Positions 12,101 to 24,100 of a stretch of DNA of 64,000 nt are shown piece after piece. Source of the DNA: Spisula solida (taxonomy: Eukaryota > Mollusca > Bivalvia > Venerida > Mactridae); contig OX365956.1 of the NCBI GenBank assembly GCA_947247005.1, positions 16,698,089-16,762,088 of the forward strand, read 5' to 3'. The notes under the pieces were generated by a model. The model was not told the origin of the DNA, searched no databases, and worked only from the letters and a program-made list of their open reading frames with translations. Both the position numbers and the translations under genes were made by a program. The number at the start of each line of letters is the position of its first letter. The stretch's first letter is position 1.

Positions 12101-15100
12101 AATTCCTGCCATCTATATTCACGTTCGTGCGTTGGTATGTAGTACTTATTCCAAAGACTATAACAATATCTTTATTTATTAAAAGTCATTCTGATGTAAA
12201 TCTTCTGTCGATGTGTTAAAATAAAGTCAAAATTAATAGCGATAGAACACTACACAGTTTTGATTTGAATTATACTATCATAGCATATGATTATATTTTG
12301 TAAACACAACATTGTATTGATACCGAACAAGTAAACAAACAAATTAACTCGGTTATATATCAATTAAGCTCGGATATAAATGAAGCATAGTGTTTGTGGT
12401 TCCCAATGTAAACATTGTGTAAGATTAACCTTCACTCATTTTGACCAGTTGTTAGAAATTAAGATAATCACCTCCCAGAGGAACCCGCGTTCCATTCATT
12501 CATCGACAACTGCCGACAGTTCATTCATACGTAACATTTTCATTACCAGTCTTTGTCTGTCGCGAAAGCTGGCGTTGCTTTTTGATAAAACATTCATTAA
12601 TAATAACGTTATTATTAATTAATAATTACATTCGGAAAATGAGAATATTTTTTAATGTTTTGACAACAGTTGTGTATTCATTGTTAATCAACGAAGTACA
12701 AAAGAGCGTCCTAGAACTATATGTATATCGCGCTACAGTTACAACTAAAACGAGCGTAAGAACGACTATTCCGTGTATCTTGGCGTATTTCCGGTCAGAA
12801 AATACCGGTACTTCCGGTCATCAAAATACCAATACTGATATAAATTATACGATTGAAAGTCCCTAATTTATTTCGATTACAACGTGTATTTAAATACTAG
12901 AAGTCTTAAACTGCAGGCGTCACTCTATTAATAATCATTCCATATTTAATTGCAGCCTCAGGTCGTAAAATAAGCAGTCTTTCCGCGAAAACATATGTCA
13001 AAGTGTCCCCTTTCTTCGTTGTCAGTAGAGCCATGAAATGTACAGCGGTCAGCGGTCAAATGACCTAGATCTCTCAGTCGTCAGTATGACACGGATTATT
13101 AACTGCAGACGACATCTCAATTCAATGTCTGAAAATGACGTATTTCCCCTAAGGAATCTCTGTTAGTGACAGATTGATCATATTTTCGGCCGTAAATTGT
13201 TTCGTTATCTCGTACCAACCAACACTAAAGGAGTAAAGCATCAAATCGAGGGCCAAGAATGATCGCAAGTCACACGCGAAAGTAGCGAAACGGAAGCTTA
13301 GGCTCGCGGCAAATTTTCATGGCGGAAAATTTACCGATACAAATTAGAGTTAATTATCAGATTATTTGAAAGCTTCGGCTGGAAGCGAGATAAGTGTAGT
13401 TCACAAGTTTGGTTCCGTAAGTCAATTATAGAGTTACAATCGTTGCATTGTGACTGAAGTAATCTAAAGCTATTATTGGAATTGGCTTAATGACCTCTCC
13501 AATTTGGCGGGAAAATGACGTTATTGTTCACAATAAAATGGTTTTATGTCAAGATTTTATTTTTGTTACGAATAACGGTTTGATGTAATCGTTGCCGTCA
13601 CAAATGAGTTTTTGTTGTAATTCGTGATTTAATATTTTTGTACGAGTAACTGAGCGATGAACGAATATTACAACTGGCAAGGAATGGAACGTCGTCTAAT
13701 TATTGAACGCATAAAGAGTGTATTAATGAATCCGACCTCTCGTTTTAGAAAACTCTTAACAAGACCGTCCACGTCACTTTGCAGGGATCATGACCTTGAA
13801 GGTCAGCGACGGTCTGGTCGTCTGCCTGTAAAATCACACACATGTCAACTTTCGAATGCAATCATTTCTGAATTGTCATTAACAATGTGAGTTAAAATGT
13901 GCTTACAAATGCATTCACAACGTTAAGTTCTTATTTGAAATAATGCGATTTTTTTCTAAAAATGTCGCCCAATCTCAATTTCATTCAGGAGCTTTGAATA
14001 TAAAGCGTCCTTTTCACCTGAACGCTTGACACCTTTTGTAAACATTTAAACACTCTTAAAAAGTAACAACCAATGTATTGTCGAACCATCAAGTATTAGC
14101 ATTTTATTTCTAGTCAATGATTGTAAAAATCTATGTTAAAAGTTAGGAAATACGAGCTTATGTAGAAATTGTAGTTTTACAAGTAGCAATAAACGTTGTG
14201 TGCTTTCTTTCCTTTTATGTAACACGAAAGAAATCGGTGAATTGAATTGTAGATACATTTTTATACTAATTGTTATTATTACAAAAATAAACAAACCCGG
14301 CTCGAATGGGTTCGTTATTCAATGACTCTGAATCAGTTGTATTTCGATACATGGGTTTTTTACAATAATTTTAAGTAAATATATGTGTTACGATTATTTT
14401 GTTACTAATATATGTTGTTTGATTTTTGATTACTAATATAAGAAAAGTAATTTAAAAGTAAAATTGAAATATAATTTCCATTTAATAATGTATTTGGATA
14501 ATTATATGACTGTACAGCATAGTAAAAAATGTTGAATAGATAGTATTGTTTCAAATAATAGTAAAAAATGTTGAATATATAGTATTGTTTCAAATAATAG
14601 TCACGCGTTATTAGTTATAAGTACACGTGTATTAAAGATAGTTAGAAATTTGACGTCACGACAATTCAACGTAAACCTAGTAATCGACGCCACGAATATT
14701 CCACGGAAAAAATCGATGTCCTGACAATACCACGTAAATAATCTTGAAAATTTGGGTTGAATGACTTACGAATTCTCGTTCTTGTGAATTCTTGTGAATT
14801 CATAATAATGATAATAACAATAATAATGATTTTGTTAAATACGAGGAAACTCATTTGACAATATTCATCGATCTTACATAAGGTCCTTAGGAATGAACAA
14901 TGTTTTTAATATGACAATTCAATTCACGTCTCACAAAACAAAAGCTTCGTAATTTCGTTTTCAATGCACCGTAATATTTCCCCTAGACAAACAATTATTC
15001 TCCGTAATGTATTTTCTATGATAAATTTACTTTCTTCGTTAAATTGTGTTCTCTATTCGACAATACGACTAACGCAACCATCTTGCAATTGATTTCTTAA

Positions 15101-18100
15101 TTAGCTCACACGAAATTACTCATATATAGCATGCAACTAACTTGTTCTAATTGTATTTAGTGCTGGGATGAGGGTGTGTGTTGTCTAAAACGGGCTTATA
15201 TGAAATCTAAAACAAAGTATAGTTTAAAGGAACGGTTTTTATATTTTAGTTTGGGGTTAGAGCCTAATCGATGGTATTATTTCACTCATTGTATGGATAA
15301 TACCAAGTCGCATTTTCCCGACACGGTGTCAACCAGTTTTATTAATCCATGTACTATTGTGCGACGGGTGCCTAGCCAAGGGTTCGCACAAGTATGGGTA
15401 ACCGGTACCCCTTTATATTACGATATGTCACAGTGCATCCAACAATCCTGATATAGACGTTTAAACACAATGCGACATAAGCTTCGTGTGTTCTACGTTG
15501 GGAAGAATATACATTAACTTCATCGTACTTGTTCACCCACAAATTTTTCACAAGACTATTTACATAAGCTTTGGTACATTTTCTAAGAAAGACACAAAGG
15601 TACATCAGTGGTAAGTCAAACTCGCAGACCAAAATTCTAAGAATACGCTGGTGACCGAAGGAGAATGTCCAAAGCATACAGAATTCTAATTACAAGGTAT
15701 AAACGAAATCCGGTCGTTAACATTCCAATTTGCAGAATCTAACTAGTACTTGTTTTGTTTTAGTGTTAATTAATACACGAGGAGAGCTTGAACTTCGTTC
15801 CCTAATGGGACATGGCCAGAAGGTAGCCACTCATTATTGATGTCAACAACGAAATGTGGATGATATACCCAGATTGAACGACGGACTGTTAAAACTGGAA
15901 AAGTTAAAATTCAAAGGCCATTACCTAACAGAAGGCTTAATTTTATCTGTTGTGATCTTCTTCAATCTGTGCTTAAACCAGATTTGTAATGTTTAACAAC
16001 AATTAATTAATACTTGAACATAATTTGGGAATTTTGCTTTTGATCACAGGGGTTCGTAACCGTTGAACGGGATGTAAATAGTAAATACTAAGTAACTTAA
16101 ATACTATTAGTATTCTAACAGATACAGCTTATGTATACATGTATATTTTACATTCAATGGTATGGTGCCCGTGTGCTTACGCTTGTAAAGCTAAACATTC
16201 AACTGTACCCCCACATACTTTTTCAAACTATCATTTTGAAACGGTTCATGTAAATTGAAGCTGAACAATTTTGTTTCAAAAATTTGAAATGTAAAATGTT
16301 GTTAAGGAAGCACTATCACATCTCAGTCGTGTAACATCGGCTATTTCCGTTATACTTCGGTAAATAAAATATTAAAATGCATTAAGAGCGAGGTGATGAG
16401 AATGCATCATAATTTTCTTTAGTCAGTTAACTTTTTCTAGTCTAGATTCAAAATATAAATATTACCGAATGATTACAGACAATGGAATTGTGTCCGTTAC
16501 GTGTTTTTCAATAAGAAGATAACAATAATTTCAATCTTTGCAACTACGTGTTTCTTATGTTACTTCATTTCCGGTTTAGATACCCCATGATGCATTTCTG
16601 TACGGCTTGAGTAGGGAATCAGCTTTTATGTATGATGTTTATTTTCTCCAACTGTGGAGGGACAATGGATGCTTTGTGAAGACTATTTAGTTTGTATACA
16701 CGAGATTATAAGAAGATCAGCTTAATTTGAAATAAAAACCAAACGTTTTCTCGTTCCTTTCCGTCGCGTTACACCGCCCCTCTCCGCGGAATTTAAACAA
16801 CTTAACAACTTAATACCAAATATACGACGAATTAGTTCACACAATTGTCAAATCCTACCATTGCTTTAACACTTTGCTTTAGGAAGACCTTGGAAGATTA
16901 TGATTTTATTAGCTGGCCCTCCGAGCATTTAATGGCAAGTAACTGTCATGAATGGAGAGTAAAAGTGCCACCAATGCTTAACAATAATACGATAGATCTG
17001 CTAAATGCTGCTGATGTGTTTATCGCCTGGTACAAAGTACCATGAAAATGTTCGGGCGGTGAAAGCAGTTAACGTACTCGTACGTGACAATCACTTTTAA
17101 ACGCTCCCACCGGAAGTGTCCAAACATGGCGTCAATAAAAACCTGTTGATAGAATCTATAGATCTACTTGTACTTTCGGTGTCTTAAGTTGAACCGTATA
17201 CGCTTAAAGTGACAAATATATATTGTACGAATGCTTTGTTAGCTAATACTGAACTAGTAACACATTTATCAACAAATCTGATTAAATTTACGTCACTGAC
17301 AAGTCGTCATAGTTATTACTGATCGGAATCACAATCACACGGGCGCTTTCATGTACCGAAATGAAAGCGTTTGGTGAACACAAAAACTTGTACCGCAAAG
17401 TCTTAAAAAAGTCGTGTAGAATCTAGCACGATCTCTGTCTTCTTTGGCTTGAAAGGAATAGTTCAGGTTTATCAAAACGAAAGTTCTTTTGAAGAGTGCT
17501 AAGTAGGGTAGCGGAGGGAATACACATCCACACATAACCGGCAGAAACAAAATAACGCATGAAGCACTGCATAATACCGATATTATCACAAATAAATAAA
17601 ACTTGCCAATCAACAAAATCTTAATTTTATTACAAGCTGGTTATTTTATTGACCGTGTCTTAGCTATATACTACGTAGTTTATAAGGTACTAGAGACAAC
17701 GAAAAAAAGGATATATGAATTACTCCCGAATGTTTTCTTATTAAGACATCAAAGAAGACTTCGTCTGTTCGGGTTGAAGAAAAAAGATCAAGAAAAAAAT
17801 ATGTTTAATCCATCAAGAATCGGTAAAATAATCAAATTCTTTCTACATGTGAAGTCGCGAAAATTGTTTCGACAGACTCTTCTGCTCGTACATCAAACGC
17901 TAACTGGGTATACTAGTAATGGTAATCAACATTGATGATTTTTGTCTGTCGTCTGCTTTGAATGCCGTATTATTGTTGACAGTGTCAGAATCGATTTGTG
18001 TTTGATATACATCAAAATTATGTTTGATTTCACCTATAGAACATTTACAGACCTCTCGTGTTACTAATTTCTAATTCTTACGGTGCAGATGCCATTTTCT

Positions 18101-21100
18101 TCTCTGATATGTTTTTCGTTTGATCAAAAATATGAGTTTGCATTTTTGTGGTTTTTAAAGCAGACTGTTGGGTGCATAAAATCGATTTTGACATATGCAC
18201 TATTTAACTTACACACGTTCTGGCTAATATAATTTGTACTTCGTTAAAAACGAGGTTTCGATTTAACTATAGCTAGATTGTCAAGTCGTTCAAATGAATT
18301 GTCAGCCAATCAGCTTGAAAAAAATAGAACGTCGCTGTACATTATAGAACATGAAGTCTATTATTATCTTTGGTATTTTAACGCCATTTTCAAAATAAAA
18401 GAAAAACATGCAAGGTGATTTTTTGTTATTATTTTTCAATGCGTTGATATTTCAAAACTAAAAGTGTACGGGTTTTCGATTAACGTCTTTCTAGCTTCTT
18501 TTGATATTCTTTGCGTCTGGAAGATAATATGTTTGCCAGGTCCGTCCTTAAACGCTATGTAGCTCTAGTGGTGGGAATAGTATAAGTTCTTTTATCTACA
18601 CGTCGAATGAAACATGCATAAAATTACGCAATATTAGCAATAACATGTTCTAGGAGGGTTCGTTTACATTAACTCGAAGTGATATCTATTCGTATAATGT
18701 ATTATAGTGAATACCATACATCTCGACTTTTCTGAGCGTTTTCTAGAGCAGGTGGGTTTTAATTGACGCCATATTTAATTATTATTCAATATGTTTCAAT
18801 AGAGAGTTTTGTATGCATCTAACAAATTAATCACTCAAGCCGATTTATAGACAGAAAACAATCAAGTGTTTTATTGCTTATTATTTTGTTAAGTTGCTTT
18901 TTCAGAATGATTTTAGTGAATGGGGGATGAGTTTAATTATGATCAAACATAGAAACAAAGGTAAATATGAAATACTCAACAACTGCTTAAAAGAGCTCCA
19001 TGTAGAGAGCCACATTACGTTTTGGCAATTGCTTAGTTTCGGTTGATTCGTTATATACCTGAGTTTAATCGAATTCGGACAGGCGTGAATCGAGTGCAGA
19101 CCAAATCACCATCCGGTGACCGGCGTTCGTGTTTTTACTTTTAACGTAGGATTCACTTCGCTACGGTAAAACGCTTACAAAAATCATGAATGAAAAAGAT
19201 GTATGTGTAAAACAGAAGCATTTCCTTTAAAACATGTGTTTCTGGCTATGATGTTGGTCGCATGAAAAGAGAAGTGTCGAATAATTATAGCATCAGAAGA
19301 TTCTAAACACATGTAAGGATATGGTATGAAAAGTTAATGGCTTACAAAGACGGGTTTACCCCACCCACCAAAAGCTTTTAACAAATTAACTTAACATGAT
19401 AGGCCGTAGAAAATACATCATTTGGAAGCTAAAGTGACAGATACTCTAATAAACATATCGTTTCTATTTAACAGAACATTAACAACAGTTACTCTGGCTA
19501 TTTCTTAAATAGACTTTCGCTCGTAAATTACTAAAATTGGGCCAAATGAGCGAAGTAATCGTCGCTACGGTTCCTTATGATATGAATAACAAAATGTTTT
19601 CTTTTTATTACATTATAAATCGACATTCTATAGAACTGTCTTAGATACACGGAGGACTGTGAAGGGGTGTACACGAAGGTACATTGATAATGCTTATAGT
19701 TTATAACTATGATTTTTTAAGTTAAACGTATAATTATATTTTACATCATTAGTTTGATTGGAAGCAAGTTATTCAACTTATATAAATATTAAAACGGCTT
19801 CCAGTGGCACTAGCCAGCATGTTTAAGGCAGAATTAAAAGCTGTAGCGCACAGACAATCCAAATCCACGCAAAATGAAAAGTTCAACGTTCTATTTCAGG
19901 AATTGCGTCAACAATGATAACAGATTATTCCATATTTGTCGTAAAAAGATTTAAGCTGAATCTATTTATAAACTTTAATATTTAAAACCCTGTCAGTATA
20001 ATCTTTAAAAGATCAAACTTGAACAGAACAGAAGCAAGCAGAAGACAATAACGAAGTGGACAGGGAAGGCAGCACTCAATCGAAATAGCAGGACACGGAC
20101 GGCACAAAAAAACTATCAATTGCATCATTTCCGGGTCGTTTCAGTGTTGCTTATTTATGCAACGAAATATTTTGTAAAAAAGTCCCTAATCCCCATACAT
20201 TTTTCTATGTTTACTTGTGGTTTTTATGTCTTCTTATACATCACCACATTTTATAAATAAATCTTTTCTGCGAAATATTACCCGGTCCATTAAACGCATC
20301 TCAGGCTTGGCCATTTTATTAGATTCTGCGAAAGATATTGTTAGACAAAATAATAACTGGTCCTCGTGGAACATTTCTAAGAGTCGTCGAATTACTAACT
20401 AGTCCCTGGATAATTTAACGCTGACGTCTTTACCGCCTAGAGACATATTAGACAGATTTTAGTACGAGCATTTTTCGTTCGTGTACAATGTATCTAGTTT
20501 TAATAACTTTATCCATTCGTGGAAATTTTCAAAAATACAAAAGATGTGTTTAACACACACGAACGATGAACTCTTTCTTGAGTGAAACAAATGTTGAAAG
20601 GCTCTTAATGCATAGTTTTCATTCATCGGTGTTCTGTTTGTGAATCCATCAATGAAGTTATTTTCAATTGCTACTTAGAATGCTAACTATGGTTTAGAAT
20701 TTCATGTACCTACTTATTGGGATTATTATACATATTTATTTTGATATTTGCAAAACTTTAGCAGAAACAATTGCTGCATTTTAAATGATTTAAAACAACC
20801 GTTTTCGCTTTTTATAAAGTTAATGGTATGAGTCCAGTAAAGCCGTTTCGAAATTAAATATACCTTGAATGATTTATTTTTTATTAATCAATGTTTATGT
20901 TTTATTAAGCTAGTAGTAGTATTAATCAATATGAGTCAGACGGACCCTGGTTTTTAACAGACTTATGGATTTGTATGAAATGAGAATTGTTTCTTCTATG
21001 AACCCCATGAATATAATAAAATTATGTCGCCAGGACCACGCTTAAAAGAAATTCTGCATTTCCAACGGGTTTGATAATTATGTACTTTTTATCATTTATG

Positions 21101-24100
21101 TTGAAGTTCTATGATATAAACATCTGGGTACTATGTGAGTAATTGATGTCAACATTTACAGCTATTTAAACGGCTAGTACCAGAATAACAAAACGATTCA
21201 CAATTTGTAATTTGAATAAATAATACATCTAACGATGTTCCTAAAACTGCGCCACCTAATCAATACATATGTCGCCTTGTGAAAATATTAGAAAACATTT
21301 ATCACTGGAGACAAATATAATGATGTAAACATAACGTTACTTTTCGCATCAAAATTGATTTTTCCGAGTAGGTGCAGTACGGAAAGCAGTTTAATGAGGA
21401 CTAAAACATTCAACTTTGATCTTACACTTTTGCTCGAAATTCTGTAAATTGGTGGACACAAAGACTCGCTACAAAACAAGGGTACTTAATATTCTGTATA
21501 ACCACCTTAAGATATTTAAATTCTAATTCAATTTAGTCGCCTTAAAGGGTTGGACAAGTAGAAGAAAAATCACAGTCATTATGCGGTCTCAAAGACGCTT
21601 GACAAAGATTTAATTTGTCATGTATTGTGAAAGGCGAGCGTGTTACAATTTTTCAAAACATGGATGTTATTTCTCAAATAGCGGATTTTATTTCACAGTT
21701 TTCAATTTTCATTTTCGAGTTTACAGTTTATTAAAATCTGCTTTTAAAAGGAAGCAAATCTTATTTCCGGTCTGAACAAAATATTTAAAAGTTTTCATGC
21801 ACGATTCATTTGGTAAAAAATGTTTTTAAAATAAGCTTCTTCGCTAACTGAATTATAATTTGTAACTTTAAATATACTGCATTCACCAGGATGTACTCGC
21901 GTGTGAAAACGGCATATTTAAGTCTTCTAATACATCACTATCCATTCAATAAACATATGAATTGACTTCGAAAACGTACTTAAATTTAGTTTAATTTTGA
22001 CGCAGGATTTTCAGACATAGTTTGAACATACATTGGTGTCTTAATTTAAACAACTAAGTTCTGTGTACTAAGTAAATACTTTTTGATAATTGCATACACT
22101 TTTGTCAACAGCGCATATTTGATACACCTAATTTTTTTCAACAACTCTTGCAGAAACAAATGTGATACATTCTTGTAGTTAACTAGGGATGCTTTGAACA
22201 ATTTTGAAGATTAACAGTTACACTATTCGAATTAAAATAACGTATAAGCAAAAGCATTTATCTAATTGCGTGTACAGCCATGGAATATGCATACACTAAA
22301 ATATGTTAAATACTCATGGAACAACCTAGTGGATTTTGAAATAGAAATAAATTGTATATAATAAATATAATGTTCACGTTTTTGTTATATTTGTCTATAT
22401 AAATAAAACTACTTAGTTGGAACATGTGACCACATCTGGTAAACGATCACTATAGGTAAACGTTAGAAAGTTAAAATACTGAAACCCTTAGAGAATGTCA
22501 AATTAAAAAATGACGAAAAGAAACCGTTTCCGGACACTCATATATATATGCTTTAAGTTTAGTGAAAATCCTGTAAACTATACCAAATATCTAAATATAC
22601 TGTATTTTTAGGTATTTGCTTTTACCCATGAGAGAAATCAGAATTATTACGTTATTTATCAGATCATAGAGTTATTTATATCACAGTTACCACATGTAAG
22701 TGACACATATAATACAAAACATCATTAACACATGCAGAACAATTGGTTCTGGCACAAAATTTGCATTCTGTATTTGATTATCAACCGCCTGATAAATCGT
22801 ATCAGATAAAGATAAATGCCCCAACAACCCTGTCCGTTCCTGATTGGACACGTAAGCCTTAGAGTCAAGAACTATTCTTCAAAGCGTTAATAGGGGCAAG
22901 TATAAGTCGATTAGGAACGAATTAACCCATCAGAGAGTACAAGAGAACAATTACTGAATTTCTTATAGCACTGGTAAACGTTTTCAGGATTGTTCCTGAA
23001 CTTAAGAAGTTTGAGTGCCCCCACAAAACGGTCCATTTTCTTTAGATTTCCTTAATATACAATTATGTATAATTGCTAAATTTTCAAGCGTTTCTGGGTT
23101 TTTTTTTTCAAACTATAAACTTTTACCCTGGCATATTATAGTGTTAAATGCATATGAACGAAATTTCTGAGTCACTCCCATGGAACCAAATTGTATTAAC
23201 TTGTGAACGTTACAAGTGAAAAAGTTTACACAAAAATGTGTCATTTAGTCTTACTCTTAAAACGCCTTATTTAAATGAAAATAAAACATGCATTCAATTG
23301 GGTGAATAAAATATATTCAATATTGCAAATTTTAATGTAAGGAAAGCCATATTATTGTTGTAAGAAGACACCTTGTTGAATTATTGTACGAAGTTCAACT
23401 TAGTTGACGGTATAAATTTGTAACTCTAGTTTAAATAGTTGAGGCTAAGTAAATAAACACGATAATACGGTAATGTGTAAACTCAAAGATAAGTGATATA
23501 TTCAAATATTCGAATAATTTGTATTAGAAATTGAAGAAACATTAATTTCAATGAAATTGTTAACATTATTTGAGGCAGTTGTTATTTTTGATAATAATAA
23601 TTTTGTTATATGATACATTTTGTATTATTTTATTGTTGAATTAAGATCTACGCTGAACTTTGTTTAAGTATCCAATAAGGAAATAAATAGAAATATTCAT
23701 AGTTTTATATCACCACACAAGTGTTTAATACATTTTTTTTTATATATAAGTTATTTAAACTTTGAATTCCAATGCTTGCCAAAAAATGCTATGGCAACGT
23801 AATTTTAAATATAAAAATTATATAAAAAAACTGAAATTCGAAAATTTCCAACATGATGTTTTAACAGATCTTATTTTTATTTCCTAAGACTGCAAGAGAC
23901 GACAAATTAACTCTTTGAACATGGGTAGAAGTTTGAAAATCAAGAAAATGTTAAATTTTATTTGTAATAGGAAAAATAAAGAAAACGGACCGTTTATGAC
24001 ACTCAAAATTTCTGAAATTCAGTAAAATATGGATGGAAAGAGGTTTGCACACTCTAAATATGGTTCTTAACGTGGTACATACTCATGATTATAATTCTCA

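Noticed and set aside
13657..13890. 77-codon plus-strand frame in the ZIC intron
   Set aside because: Arg/Ser-rich with no recognised domain. It covers the nuclear-receptor-like site, which is the better explanation for non-random sequence.
17603..17935. 110-codon plus-strand frame in the ZIC intron
   Set aside because: Lys-rich, no recognisable domain, no splice or conservation evidence. This is expected by chance in an 18 kb intron.
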